From positions 49,092,629 through 49,156,628 of the forward strand of contig CM071570.1 of NCBI GenBank assembly GCA_036426205.1: a stretch of DNA of 64,000 nucleotides, given 5' to 3'. The stretch's first letter is position 1, and every line of letters begins with the position of its first letter. Position numbers and translations under genes: made by a program. Shown here piece after piece: positions 11,006-22,155 of the stretch. Origin of the DNA: Ascaphus truei. Its lineage: Eukaryota; Chordata; Amphibia; Anura; Ascaphidae. The notes under the pieces were generated by a model. That model saw only the letters and a list, made by a program, of their open reading frames with translations, had not been told where the DNA came from and searched no databases.

Positions 11006-12205
11006 GATCCGTATCCCGTGATTCTATAACTATTGGACCGGGGTCTCACCAGGCACCTTCCAGTTGACGTGAAACAACTACAGTATGCTCCTGAGATTCT
11101 ACTCTGAGAACTCTGCTGCAAACTCACCTGCTCCTCTTCTGGTCAGATAACTATTTTTGATCATTACTGGGGCTCTAACTATAAAGGACATGTTCCTTAA
11201 CTGAAAATAATAAAGAGGACAATACATCCCTAATGCAGTTACTATACACTTACAAATAACTTATAGTGAGGCTCCTCCGCTGTCATTCCTCCAGGAACCT
11301 AATTCTAGAACACTGGGAGGTGCTATATATATATCCTCCTATCTCCCTATGTGACATCTCTGGTCCCAAGACTTACTGGGTAGTGGCTATCCTTTCTATA
11401 TGTCATCCTATATCACATGATATGCAGGGAAGTAACTCTGTGTGACCTGACACAGTTAACCCTCTAGGGTTCTTACCCCCTTAACTATTAGTACCCACTA
11501 GCAAGGGGCTACAATAACATATAATTATCTCTCTCTGCTTCTCTGTGTCTTTCTGCCCCTCTCTATACTCTGTGCTATACTCCTCACACACTCTGACCCT
11601 CCCTTTAATGGCCAGAACCGACACAAGATGGCGGCAGGGGAAATAAGGCTTCCTAGAAGGGGGATATATTGCACAATCCACCCTGAATTGAAAATGGGAT
11701 TTCGCCCAACATGCCAATCCTAGCTGAGCTCAAATTTGTTCAGATTTTTTAATTCAAAATACTCCAAAATGTTGGCAATCTGTATCCGCTCATTCGATCC
11801 CTAATAAATAGCACTGTAAATACTATTAGAGCACTCTTTATTACTGAAGAATATGTCATGATCAATTTCTTTGTTACTTGCCTTTATTCTCCATATACGC
11901 ATAGCAATGTCTCAAATAAGCCAGCAAAAATCCTGTTTCATTTGTTTTCTTTCTATTAGCCTGCAGAAAAACTGGCATTGACTTCAGCATAAACATGCAA
12001 TATCTCAGACACAGATATTGAGCAGACCAGTGAAGTTAATGAATCCGATAAAAAAACTTCCTGTCTACAGAACCCAACCAACCTGCTGCATTTTTAGGGA
12101 AACTTTAGAAAACTGTCTACAATAACAACTGATACATATTTTTTAGCAATCAGAGGAAAGAAAACCAGCAAACAGGGACTCTGCAAAGTGTATTTACCAA
12201 ACTAG
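11006..12205. other. Unassigned stretch, 11.0-12.2 kb
   Basis: No convincing gene or element ends. Short frames on both strands look random. A small pyrimidine-rich run at about 11525-11580 is the only compositional feature. Confidence 0.3.
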
Positions 12206-12208
12206 ACA

Positions 12209-12500
12209 CTATGGGCCTCATGCAGTAAGCAGCGATAAGCCCCTTATTGACAGCTTCTCGGCAAAAAAAAAAAAAGAATCAGCAGATATGCGGCGATAAG
12301 CCACTTTTCGGCACTGATCGCCAGTTTTCATACACGCTCAATTCTATAAGCCCCGATCAGCTTATCGCGGCTGATCGTCACTTTAGAATTGCGATCTCTT
12401 CTCCAAATCGTCCCGCCACAAAAAGTTGGCAAGAAGTCCCCTAGCCCCTTAATCACCTTAGCGGTTAATAATCGCTATAGTAATTAAGGGGTTAACCCAC
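12209..12500. mobile_element. Harbinger-like MITE end
   Basis: Starts CTATGGGCCTCATGCAGTAAG at about 12209, the same terminus that precedes the Myb/SANT-like gene at 58554. The body repeats CGATAAGC-type words on both strands (GCAGCGATAAGCC, GCTTATCGCGG), giving internal inverted symmetry. The right terminus was not found; the element may be interrupted by the MITE at 12554. A run of 13 A lies at about 12263-12275. Confidence 0.45.
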
Positions 12501-12553
12501 CCTGCCCCGCTACCCACCCGGGAGGCCTAACCACCCACCCCAGACCCACTATA

Positions 12554-12913
12554 CACTGGCGACACATTTAATTCGAGTAGGGCTAGTACCGCAAGCCGGG
12601 ACATGTCCCGGCTTGCTAGCCCCACTCCCTCGGCGTGCTGCGCGTCACCGACACGCGGTCACGCGTCATCGGGAGCCTGCGCCCCCTGCACGCGCGTCCA
12701 GGGCTCCCCGAGGGAGCCCTGGTGTCCCGCGATGTGGGGGACGGCGGCAGGGGGTTCTGGGGGACCCGGCGGACCCGGCAGCGGGGAGGAGAAAGCCCCG
12801 ATCGGAGGGCGCTCCTCCACGGCTTCGGCGCGTGCCTGGCACCCTGCGGCGCGCGCCAGGTTACTGCTGCGGCCGAGACCGGGCAAATGCTCGAATAAAC
12901 TCGGCCGCAGCAG
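12554..12913. mobile_element. GC-rich TA-flanked MITE with perfect 26-bp palindrome
   Basis: A 360-bp element of the same type as 1070-1472: CACTGGCGACACA at the left, GCTCGAATAAACTCGGCCGC AGCAG at the right, with TA outside each end (12552-12553 and 12914-12915). It is very CpG-rich compared with its surroundings. Near the left end, bases 12591-12616 form a perfect 26-bp palindrome (GCAAGCCGGG, ACATGT, CCCGGCTTGC), extended by flanking GGCTAG and CTAGCC. A truncated copy in the opposite direction lies at 60219-60445. Long frames through it on both strands result from high G+C and are not genes. Confidence 0.7.
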
Positions 12914-13050
12914 TACCCACCCTTCACCCATTCATTGGTACAGTGGGTACATCATGCTCATATAATATGGACATGATTTCCCACTATAGCAAGAAATAGT
13001 GAAGGAATAAAAAACAGGCCCAAATAAAACACAGCACATAGCCAACTAAA

Positions 13051-13355
13051 TACATAATAAATGGCAATAAAACAATTGAATGGCATCATGTCCATTTTGT
13101 GTCAGTGTTGCACTATGATCTTTTTCTTTATCTATTTCCAAATGTCATGAGACTTCAATCAAGATCCATTTGGACATTGTTTGGACACTAAGGACTGTAT
13201 AATCCTCTGGCCAGATAATTATTTTATTTCTAAAATATTTTACCAGGAAGTAATAAATTGAGAGTTACCTCTCGTTTTCAAGTATGTCTTGGGCACAGAG
13301 TTAAGACAAATAATACATGGTTACAAATACAGTTACATAAATGAGCAGGGTATAC
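13051..13355. repeat. 305-bp direct duplication, copy 1
   Basis: Matches 14568-14872 over 305 bases without any length difference and with only scattered substitutions. The first half is non-LINE sequence (ATGGCAATAAAACAATTGAA and on); the second half is the 3' end of the family 1 LINE. Since both the LINE end and its flank are shared, the duplication happened after the LINE inserted. Confidence 0.85.
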
Positions 13356-13790
13356 ATTATATACAAGACATTGCATGCACAGTTAGAGATAATATATATT
13401 ATAGGCTTATGAAACAGTTACAGACCAGATTAAAATGTGAGACAGCCTTAGATTTGAAATAACTTAAGCTGGTGGTGGATGTGAGAGTCTCTGGTAGGTT
13501 GTTCCAGTTTTGGGGTGCATGGTAAGAGAAGGAGGAACGGCCAGATACTTTGTTGAGCCTTGGGACCATGAACAGTCTTTTGGAGCCTGATCTCAGATGA
13601 TAGGTGCTGCATGTGGTAGGGGTGAGGAACTTGTTCAGGTAGCTGAGTAGCTTGCCCATTAAGAATTTGAAGGCAAGACAGGAAAGGTGAACTTTGCGCC
13701 TAGACTCTAGTGATGACTAATCTAGTTCTTTGAGCATTTCGCTGTAATGTGTGTTATAGTTGCATTGGAGAACAAAACGATCACCTTAGG
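13225..13790 (-). mobile_element. LINE 3' end (family 1), second copy
   Basis: Minus-strand LINE 3' end, uninterrupted version of the one at 720-1870. The coding remnant at 13399-13659 reads TCSTYHLRSGSKRLFMVPRL, NKVSGRSSFSYHAPQNWNNL, and PETLTSTTSLSYFKSKAVSH, the conserved tail of CR1/L2-group ORF2 (usually ...RAFSVAAPxLWNSLP...FKSxLKTHLF). The 3' tail reads CTTCCTGGTAAAATATTTTA. It is 5'-truncated at about 13790. Confidence 0.75.
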
Positions 13791-14560
13791 GTTATGGGTT
13801 GTTTCTAGGCGCCGGTGTATTGTGTTGTTTTATGTATGTTATTAGTGATCTGTATCGATTCTTACCACCAGACAGCATAGCCCTTACATATCTAAGGTTT
13901 TGTTTTGGTAATCACTTTTAGTATTATTAATACTATATTACTTTAAGCATTAGCGCTTTATTACAGTTTTCTTTTTTGACCTTCTGTAAATGTTAATGAT
14001 CTTCAACTTTATTAGATAACCTGTATTTTCAACTTTATTAGATAACCTGTATTTGTCATAGCATAGCTTCCCCTACTTCAATTTAGAAATACTCTGACTA
14101 TTACTATGAGCAAGGGAATCTTTACCAGCTTTTCAGGTGTGATGCATTGTTTTATCTCAAAACGACAAGGTTCTCCCATTTGTTCCTTGTATTGTAGCAT
14201 CACTTTTTGTAATCTCTTTTATGTGAATTTTGAATTGCAATTAATATTAATTGCATCTTTCCATATGTTATGGTACAGTATAAGTTACAGAGGCCCATCA
14301 TAGTAATTAATTTACATATTTTGCCTCATTATTTTAAAAACATTGCAAAACATGATAGGGCACACTGGGAATTCCACAAAGTAACATGAAGTTCTAATTA
14401 TACAATTTGACATATGTTGTGCTTCTTTGTTTTACAGAGTATTCTCTTATATTGTTCATTTAGTTGTAATTAGAACTTGGCTTAATGTTTTATGCTGACA
14501 AAACTGGTCACTGAAAACATCCCATCATTTCCCCACTGTACATTGTTATCCTGTCACATA
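13791..14560. other. Unassigned A/T-rich stretch
   Basis: A short tandem pair (ATCTTCAACTTTATTAGATAACCTGTATTT repeats once at about 14002-14055) is the only structure seen. A 65-codon frame at 14106-14303 has no recognisable motif and is probably chance. Confidence 0.3.
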
Positions 14561-14567
14561 ACTTGTA

Positions 14568-14872
14568 TACATAATAAATGGCAATAAAACAATTGAATGG
14601 CATCATGTCCATTTTGTGTCAGTGTTGCACTATGATCTTTTTCTCCATCTATTTCCAAATGTCATGAGACTTCAATCAAGATCCATTTGGACATTGTTTG
14701 GACACTAAGGACTATATCATCCTCTGGCCAGATATTTATTTTATTTCTAAAATATTTTATCAGGAAGTAATACATTGAGAGTTACCTCTCGTTTTCAAGT
14801 ATGTCCTGGGCACAGAGTTAAGGCAAATAATACATGGTTACAAATACAGTTACATAAATGAGCAGGGTATAC
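14568..14872. repeat. 305-bp direct duplication, copy 2
   Basis: Second copy of 13051-13355, the same length. It includes 140 bases of the LINE 3' end and stops exactly where the Tigger-like MITE begins (14873), so that insertion or a linked deletion removed the rest. Confidence 0.85.
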
Positions 14873-15082
14873 GCGATCCGTTACAACGCGAATCCGCTTA
14901 TAACACGATGCAAGTGTGGCTCCCAATTTTCGTATTTATGAATACTTTACAACACAATTATTGGTATGTTAAATACTTTATTGTACAATACATACAATTG
15001 TACATTATTTCGAACGCAATCCGCTTATAACGTGATGCGATTCTTTGGACCCCAAACAGAGCGTTATAAGGGGGTTGAGCTG
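14873..15082. mobile_element. Tigger-like MITE, left end missing
   Basis: Homologous along its whole length to the complete 230-bp element at 57108-57337 but lacks its first 20 or so bases. The right end reads GCGTTATAAGGGGGTTGAGC TG followed by TA. The body contains the same internal palindrome around ACAATTGTACATTATTTC. Confidence 0.75.
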
Positions 15083-15084
15083 TA

Positions 15085-15685
15085 GCTATATAATAAAATC
15101 TGTATGATCACCAGTAGATGAAATATCCATGCTGTAAACATATTCAAAATCTAATAGCAGGCGATTATATCTCCAACTCATGGACGTTCACTCTAACTGG
15201 CAAGCAGGGATGGCTGCCACCCTCATGAGCTCAATTATTGTCTCTGTAGCTCTTAAATATAGTATACATTATACTTTTATACTATTGTTTATCTGAAGTG
15301 CCCCGTTGATGTGACATGTCATGTCCTATGCTGTATGTCATGCCTTTTAGCCTGTTTTCCAGGGGAGATTGAGATTAGTGTTCCACTGGGGTGAACAGAA
15401 GGTGAGGCGATGTAACGATCATGTGATCATTGAGGAGTGACCACATAATCACAACCTGCCAGAGGAAGCATAACCATCTGGTAATATCTAGCCTCTGGCA
15501 CACACGGAGTTAAACGACACCCTTTATAGTATGGGGAAATAAATAGAACTCATTCAAGTAAATGGTCCCTTGGGTTGGCAAATTTGAAAACATTTGCACA
15601 TCTCTATAACTAAAAGTAGTGGCTCACTTTAAAGTGGGCAAACTGCCTTTAAATCAGCAATCCCGAGTGTTACAATATATATATA
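15085..15685. other. Unassigned stretch ending in a TA run
   Basis: No gene or element end recognised. A short TA microsatellite at 15673-15686 is the insertion site of the LTR that follows. Confidence 0.3.
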
Positions 15686-17400
15686 TGTAACGGGTATTCC
15701 ACCCCACCCAATCGCATATATCGTGTGGGTGAGTAGAACATGTAGTGTTACCGGTGTGGTGCGTATACCTGCAGGCTCACAGGAGGTCTGAGCCTCCGCT
15801 AGTGAGAGCCTGGGGTGACTCCTCTGGAACGTTTCTTGTTTCAGCGCCTCCACCTATGTAGGATTCTAGGGAAATGTAGAATGACCCTAACATAGGAACC
15901 CACTCAGAAACCACATACACCAGTATTATGGATAACAGGTTTACTGAATGAATAACACTAGCAAAGGATAACTATTACATCATCATAACATCCCCACACG
16001 GTGCCCACAGCCCAACCCCTTTGTCCCGTGGTCAGCGCTGCCACTTATGTGAAAGACAATGTTATGGTCTGTTGGTGCACTTGTAGAGTACCTGCCGAGT
16101 GCTCCTGCACTCGGGCCTGCAAGGAGCTTCACAAAGGCTCTGCCGTTCTGGGATCCCGTCTGATCCGGTCCGGTGAATCCTTGCTTGGGTCCGCCAGGGG
16201 CGGTTCCACCCGGGAGATAGTCTTTATCTTTGAACACCGACTTGAGCCCAAGTCGCCTTATGGGAACTGCAGCATCCGCTGATCCCTATCTAACCTTGGC
16301 ACTACGTGACAGGGTCCCTAACCTAGGGCCTGTCCCTGGTGTACCGCAACCTGAGGTGACTTGGGGAAAACTCCTAGGGCCTGCGGGGTTAATAACCTGC
16401 CCCACTCTCCTAGCTACCCAAGTCCCTAACCCTCACTAACCACTAGCTCCTAACTCACTAATCCTAACGCGTCTGCAGCCGACACACAGCTCTCAGTCAG
16501 CCTGCAGACAGTAACACACGCTGCACACACACTGCACTCAGTACAGGCAGCGTCACATGCAACACTCAACACAGCAACCTGGAACCCGCAGCAAACACAC
16601 TGCTCGCACGCTGTGCCTATTTGCCAGTGCGCACAGCACTACCCGCTGTGGCACTGCCAAACCTGCACCTTACACACACTAAGGGTGACCTCCCTATCTA
16701 GGGCCGTACCTTTCCAGTTACCCACTAACCTGGTGGGGAGTTGGGGCCTACCTGGAGGGTGAGGGTACCTATCTGGATGCAGGAGCTGCACTCACTCCCT
16801 GCATCCTTCCTTCCCCTTCAGCTCCGCTGCTCCAACTGGCTCACGCAGCTCTCTGCCCGCGAAATGTATCCAATTCCCCTCAGACTCTTGGCCCTCATTG
16901 GCCACACTGTCCCACCTGGTGTGCCTGGCCCTAAGCCTCATGGGAATTGTAGTCCCGAGGCCCTTACTATAACATTGGGGCCGCGTGCGCTCCTCCCCTC
17001 TGCCTACACTAACTCCTAATGGCCGCCGCAACCCTTCCTGAGCTGTCCCTACTCTCGCGCGACTCTCCTGCGCTTTCCCTGCCCTCACGCAACTGCTCCC
17101 TGGCTCTAGGGTTCTCCCTGCGCATGCGCGAGCTAACTGGGCCGCCGGGGACCTACTGCGCATGCGCGAACTGAAGCGCAATGGCGGCGCCCTATCCGCC
17201 CGGCTCCGGGAGCGCCGGGAGCCCTGAGATGCGCGTGCGGCCTTGGCAACCGGCCGCACGCGTCCCCGGCAACCCCCGAGCCGGGACCTGACCGCCCTCT
17301 CCCCTGCCACTGTCGAACGGAGCCGCCATTGGACGCGGCGGCCCCCGCGATCGGCAGTCAGGTGAGGGGGGTGCGGTAGCGCTGGGGAGACCTGGCTACA
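15686..17400 (-). mobile_element. 1.7-kb solo LTR in a TA microsatellite
   Basis: An LTR of about 1715 bp with TG...CA ends: TGTAACGGGTATTCC at the left and GACCTGGCTACA at the right. It is flanked by TATA at both ends, consistent with a 4-bp Gypsy-type duplication although the TA run makes this ambiguous. The right third is rich in CpG and GCGCATGCGC words and includes GGGAATTGTAGTCCCGAGG, all shared with partial copies at 34880-35229 (same direction), 37345-38600 and 57635-57970 (opposite direction). Transcription direction is unknown; I label it minus because the other TGTAGCC-type LTRs in the window read that way. Open frames inside (for example minus 16792-17310) reflect high G+C. Confidence 0.65.
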
Positions 17401-17759
17401 TATATATATATACAGTGTTCGACAATCCTATACATTTACACGCCCGGGGCGGGTGGATTTAACCCCCAGGCGAGTAAACATTGGCCCAAGCAGCACACGT
17501 GTTTTATTTTTAAATTTCCCCCGTTCGCGCTGAAATTTCCCTGCTCGCGTTCACAAAAAAAAAAAAAACTCCCTACCTGACAGCTGATTGGCGCGCGCTC
17601 CCAGGCTTTGTGGGCGCGTGGCCAGGCTCAATATGAGCCCGCCCCCAACGAGCGGCCATTCTTTCTGCCCGGACATCAAGAGTAAGTACTCGCCATGCTG
17701 CGGCCCCTCTGCTCCTTCCCTGCGATCCCCCTGGTCCCTACATGGCTCCCTACTCCCCA

Positions 17760-17990
17760 CCGCGGCAGCTCTCCTGTCCCCTCCTCCTGTCCCCTTCCCC
17801 TCCTCCTGTCCCCTCCTCCTGTCCCCTGCTCCTGTCCCCTGCTCCTGTCCCCTTCCCCTCCTCCATTCCCCTGCTCCTGTCCCCTTCCCCTCCTCCTGTC
17901 CCCTGCTCCTGTCCCCTTCTCCTCCGCCTGTCCCTGCTCCTGTCCCCTTCCCCTCCTCCTGATCCCCTGCTCCTGTCCCTCCCCCTCGAT
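17760..17990. repeat. C/T minisatellite, CTCCTGTCCC units
   Basis: Variable tandem array of CTCCTGTCCC and CTGCTCCTGTCCCCTTCCC units, about 230 bases. Encodes only Ser/Pro/Cys/Leu runs on one strand and Gly/Glu/Arg runs on the other. Confidence 0.85.
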
Positions 17991-18429
17991 CCACCGATCG
18001 CTGCCCGGGCGTGAGGTCCCCACGCTGGCAGCCCGTTTGCGTGCGGGGGGGGGGGGCCTCGCCCTCGCCCTCACCACGTGACTCCCACCTACCCTGCCGG
18101 CTACCCGCCAGCTAGCTTCATGCCGCCGCGGGCTGGGGGAAGAAGCAGTCTGCAAAGCTGCTTGGCCGCGCACTGTGAAGACATGGCCGGCGAGGGGAGC
18201 AGGGTAGTGGGTGGCCACTGCGGGGCTGACTGTCCCCTGGGGGGATACCTCGCCACGTGCCTCCCACCCACCCTGCCTCCCCAAAGCTTCCATATGCCCG
18301 CGTGAGGTATGGGGGGGGTCGGCCTGCCCCCCCCCACGGAAACAAAAAGATGGGCGGCGGTGGTGTGGGGGGATCGAAGTGGTGGTGGTTGCTGGTCGCG
18401 GCCTTTTTCCTTCCCCCCCCCCCCCGCCC

Positions 18430-18900
18430 GTGTGTTGTGTGACTTGTGAGGGGACAAGTGTACGGGAGCAAGTGTTGTTATGGGAGCAGGTGTGTTGTAG
18501 CTGTGTGAATGTGTGGTTCAGTGTATGGCAATTGGTATGTGGTATGTCGAGCATGTGTATGTTTGTCATGTGTGCATGTGGTATGGTGGGTATGTATATG
18601 GGAGCATGTGTAGTTTGTATTGTGTATGGGAGCAAGTGTGTGATGTGTTTGTAGTGTATGTGGAGCATGTGGTATGTTTGTATGTGTATGGGAGCAAGTG
18701 TATGTTTGTATGTGGTTATGGGAGCATGTGGTATGTGTGGTATGTGATGGGAACAAGTGTATGTGTGTATGTGTATGGGAGCAATGTATGTGTAATGTGT
18801 TGATGTGTATGTGATGTGTGTGATGGGCCATGTGTATGGGAGCATGTGTATTGGGACATGTATTTGTATTGGAGCATGGTATGTGTGTATGTTTATGGGG
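18430..18900. repeat. G/T-rich minisatellite, TATGGGAGCAAGTGTATG units
   Basis: About 470 bases of variable units built from GTATGTGTATGGGAGCATGT. The array resumes at 19630-19820 after about 730 bases of non-repetitive sequence. Unit lengths vary irregularly, which may be real or due to read error. Confidence 0.8.
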
Positions 18901-19629
18901 AGCCCGTGTCATTGTTGTCTGAGAGGGGTGAAAACGGCCACAGACTACATAGGTAGAGTAAGGAGAGGGCAAATTAATAAGGCGGGAAACCTCCTTTCTT
19001 TCTCCCACTTCCTCGTCCAACCCTTGCTCCTTCCCTTATTGTGTCTATCGTTCCCCCCGCACAGTTCTGCTACGATCCGACTCAACGAACCAGCGTAGCA
19101 CAGGAGTGACATTATGTGAATTGCGGTTATTAGCCGAGGATGCAGGACTGGGTTCACGTGTTATCGGGAATTGCGGTGCGGGTGTGCTGCCCTAATGGGC
19201 GTGGTGAACAAAAATGTAATGACATGCAATTCGCACGGAGCCAACATGAGCGTTGAAAGCGAAAGAAAGTCATAGTGGACACTCAGGGATACCTATACGA
19301 GGATAGTTGACGAGGATTCCCGGAATCGGTAATGGAATGGAGGGACATAGCAGTAAGGAAGCGGATACAACCTAGTCATAAAAGAAGAGTCGGCGGCGTT
19401 GCAGATAACGAAGAGATAATAGCGCAATATACGGGCGGAAGGAAGAAGACAGGGAAACAATTGGGTATGAGAGGTGGAGTAGGGGCTGAGAGGGGGGAAT
19501 TAGGAAGGGGAGATAGGGGAGGGTGGAGATGTGTGCAAAGACACGTAGACGGGATATAGTGTGTATATGTGAGGGGGTGAAGATAAGCAAAAGAAGAAAA
19601 GGAACATGGGAGGGGTGGACAGAGACAGC
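18901..19629. other. Non-repetitive block between two arrays
   Basis: Sequence of balanced composition with no recognised gene or repeat, set between two stretches of the same G/T minisatellite. The coding potential is poor. It could be true interior sequence of the element or badly assembled read sequence. Confidence 0.4.
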
Positions 19630-19822
19630 AATATGGTGTATGTGTATGGGAACAAGTGTTTGTGTATGTGTATGGCGAGCAAAGTGTATGTGTTTATGTG
19701 TTGGGAGCTGTGTATGGGAAGCAAATGTTATGTGTGTAGTGTATTGGAGCATGTGTAGGGAAGGCATGTGTATGGGATTCAAGTGGTATGTGTGTAGGGA
19801 TCATGTGTATGTGTGTGACACG
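19630..19822. repeat. G/T-rich minisatellite, second block
   Basis: Same unit family as 18430-18900 (TGTATGGGAACAAGTGT and variants). Confidence 0.75.
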
Positions 19823-19829
19823 CATATGT

Positions 19830-20090
19830 ACCGCCGCCCCCCCCAATCATTTGCACCACCCCCACCAATTCACATTCACATACGTTATTCGCCCCAATCA
19901 TCAGTCACCACCCCCCCAATCAGTCACCGACACCCACCCGCCCCCCCAATCAGTCACCGACCCCCCCCCAATCATTCAACCACCTCCCCGTCATTCACCC
20001 CCCCCCTTCATTCACCCCCCCCCATCAGTCCCTCCCCCAGTCAGTCACCCCCCCCCCAGTCAGTCAGATCCACCCACCTCTGTGTGTGTC
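19830..20090. repeat. C-rich tandem array, CCCCCAATCAGTCACC units
   Basis: Irregular repeats of CCCCCCAATCAGTCACCGAC, decaying into CCCCCATTCATTCA-type units. Confidence 0.8.
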
Positions 20091-21085
20091 ACCCACCGTT
20101 TCTTTCTTCCCCTCTGTGTCATCCTCTCCCCCTCCACTCTACTCTCTTTCCCCCAACAAACCACTCTCTCTCCCCCACACCGCTCTCTCGCCCCCCACAA
20201 CCCTCTCTCTTCTCATCTTCCCACCCCACACCCTCTCCCTCTCTCCCCCACACCCCCTCTCTCTCTCCCCCCCACCGTCTCTCTCTCCCCCACACCTCTC
20301 TCTCCCCCACACCCTCTCTCTCCCCCACACCGTCTCTCCCCCACACCCTCTCTCTCCCCCCCCACACCCTCTCTCTCCCCCCCCTCTCTCTCTCCCTCCC
20401 ACTCTCTCTCCTCTCCCCCCCCTCTCTCTCTTCCCCCCACTCTCTCCTCTCTCCCCCCACTCTCTCTCTCTTCCCCCCAACTCTCTCTCTCTCCCCCCGC
20501 CCTCTCTCTCTCCCCACTTCTCTCTCTCGATCTCTCCCCCCCCCTCTCTTCCTCCCCCCACTCTCTCTCTCTCTCTCCCCTTCTCTCTGTCTCTCTCCCC
20601 CCCTCTCTTTCTCCCTCCCCCACTCTCTCTCTCTCTCCTGCCCTCCCACAGACTGGCATCTCTCTCCCCCCCCCCCTGGGAACCCACAACTCTCGCTCCT
20701 CTCTCCCCCCCCCCGCCCCACTCTCTCTTCTCTCGTCTTCTGCCCCCCCCCACAGTCTCTCCTCTCTCCTCCCTTCTTCTCCTCTCTCTCTCCCTCTGCC
20801 CTACTCTTCCTCGGCTCCTCTCCCCCCCCACTCTCTCTCTCCTCCCTCGCCACTTCTCCTCTCACTCTCTCTCTCTCTTCACTCTTCTGCTCTCTCTCCC
20901 TCCTCCCCCCACTCTCTCTTTCTCCCCCCACACTCCTCTATCTCTCTCTCCGCCCCACAACCTCTCCTCTCCACCGCCCCCACACAAACGTATCGCCCTC
21001 CAGTTCTTACCCCCACCCCCCCCCTCCCCCCCCCACACATCTCTCCTCTCCTCCCCCCCACTCTCTCCCTCTCTCTCTCTAACCC
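20090..21085. repeat. 1-kb polypyrimidine (CT/CCC) tract
   Basis: Almost pure C and T on the plus strand: alternating (CT)n and C-runs with ACAC interruptions. Overlapping frames stay open for hundreds of codons (plus: Ser/Pro/Leu; minus: Arg/Glu/Gly) only because of composition. The strand asymmetry could support triplex (H-DNA) formation. Confidence 0.9.
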
Positions 21086-21961
21086 CGCCCACACTCTGGA
21101 TCTCTTATTTACCCTATATATCTTACTTGCCCTATCTCAAATAACACACATGTCTGCTTCACGATCTATCTGCTGCTTCCAGTCTGACCAAGCGTTCACG
21201 GAAGATTATCGGAATCCCCCCTAACCCGAAGACAGGTAGGGAAACACATCCCCTCCAAGTTAACATGCGGGAATGAGGTACCTGCGACATTGAGGGCCTG
21301 CGGATCAGGTAGATCACTCCAGTTGTTTCCCTCTCGCAGGCATTCCCGCTTCGTTTAGGATATTTTTGCAAGCGGGGACTCTCTCAGACACTGGTTGGTT
21401 CTCCGAAGGTCAGGAACTAGTCCATTTCTCAACACTCTGGCGTTTATTCTAAGATCTGGAATATTTTACGCACAACTCTCCTACCCCCTTATTATCTCTC
21501 ACACCACTACTCGTCGCTCAGTACGCGCTCGTAATTGTTCTCCTACCATTACATTTGCAACGCGCCCTATCGTTCGGTCACACTCTTTTACACACCCTTA
21601 TCTGATCTAATCTTACCCATACAGTCTCCTACATCCATAATACCTGTTTCACATTCTCTACAACTACATTCTAGCAATGTTGTGTTACTGATACTCTTAG
21701 TGATACTTGTTTACACCTTATGACCTCTCACCATGTGATGGGGGGGGCGGGCCGGGTCTCGTTCTTAGCTGGTTCAGTTGATTTATATATCCTTTGTATT
21801 TTAACAGCTTCGTGCGTGTTGGTTTTCCCTGCGGCGGACTCTGTTTGCGGTGTCTTTGGGCTGGCGTACCACGGCGGTGCTGTGTGGGTTGGGGGGCGGG
21901 ACTAGGTGGAGAGTAGATTTTTGGTTGGGCGAGTAGCTTTTTGGGTGATTTGTCGACACTG

Positions 21962-21978
21962 TATATATATATATATAA

Positions 21979-22012
<34 letters not shown>
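21962..22012. repeat. (TA)n microsatellite
   Basis: About 50 bases of alternating T and A with two short interruptions; the continuation of the TA run into which the hAT-like element and the LTR inserted. Confidence 0.95.
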
Positions 22013-22013
<1 letters not shown>

Positions 22014-22155
22014 TACCTAAAAAGGTGGGTCCCCCATAGCTCATCAGTGGCCTGTCGACAACTCCCTGGGTTCAGTGATGGAGCTGGGGTGGGCTTACTG
22101 TCCACCAGGAAAATTGGGGATAGCCACGCCAGGTCTCACTTTGGCTGCCAATTGA

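Larger units (their letters stand above)
17413..21961. mobile_element. 4.5-kb hAT-like non-autonomous element filled with satellites
   Basis: The ends are inverted: CAGTGTTCGACAATCC at the left and, on the other strand from the right, CAGTGTCGACAAATC. Both are flanked by TATATATA, so an 8-bp hAT-type duplication is possible but cannot be proved within a TA run. Near both ends the word CTCGCC occurs on the inward strand. No transposase is seen. The interior is a CpG-rich leader (17600-17760), a C/T minisatellite, a G/T minisatellite, about 700 bases of non-repetitive sequence, a C-rich tandem array and about 1 kb of (CT)n-like DNA. Long frames here, up to 519 codons, are Ser/Pro/Leu or Arg/Glu/Gly runs caused by low complexity. 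Confidence 0.45.

Noticed and set aside
12603..12999. Several frames of 87-128 codons on both strands
   Set aside because: They all fall in the GC-rich MITE at 12554-12913, where stop codons are rare. No frame has protein-like features.
16792..17310. A 172-codon minus-strand frame rich in Arg/Gly/Ala
   Set aside because: It lies in the CpG-rich third of a solo LTR. Related LTR copies do not keep the frame.
17676..18845. A 389-codon minus-strand frame rich in His/Thr/Ile and then Gly/Glu/Arg
   Set aside because: It crosses two minisatellites and a CpG-rich leader. No domain is seen, and other frames over the same bases are equally open.
19523..21224. Overlapping frames of up to 519 codons on the plus strand and 270 on the minus strand
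   Set aside because: They lie in (CT)n and C-rich arrays and encode only Ser/Pro/Leu or Arg/Glu/Gly runs in all three frames. Composition alone keeps them open.
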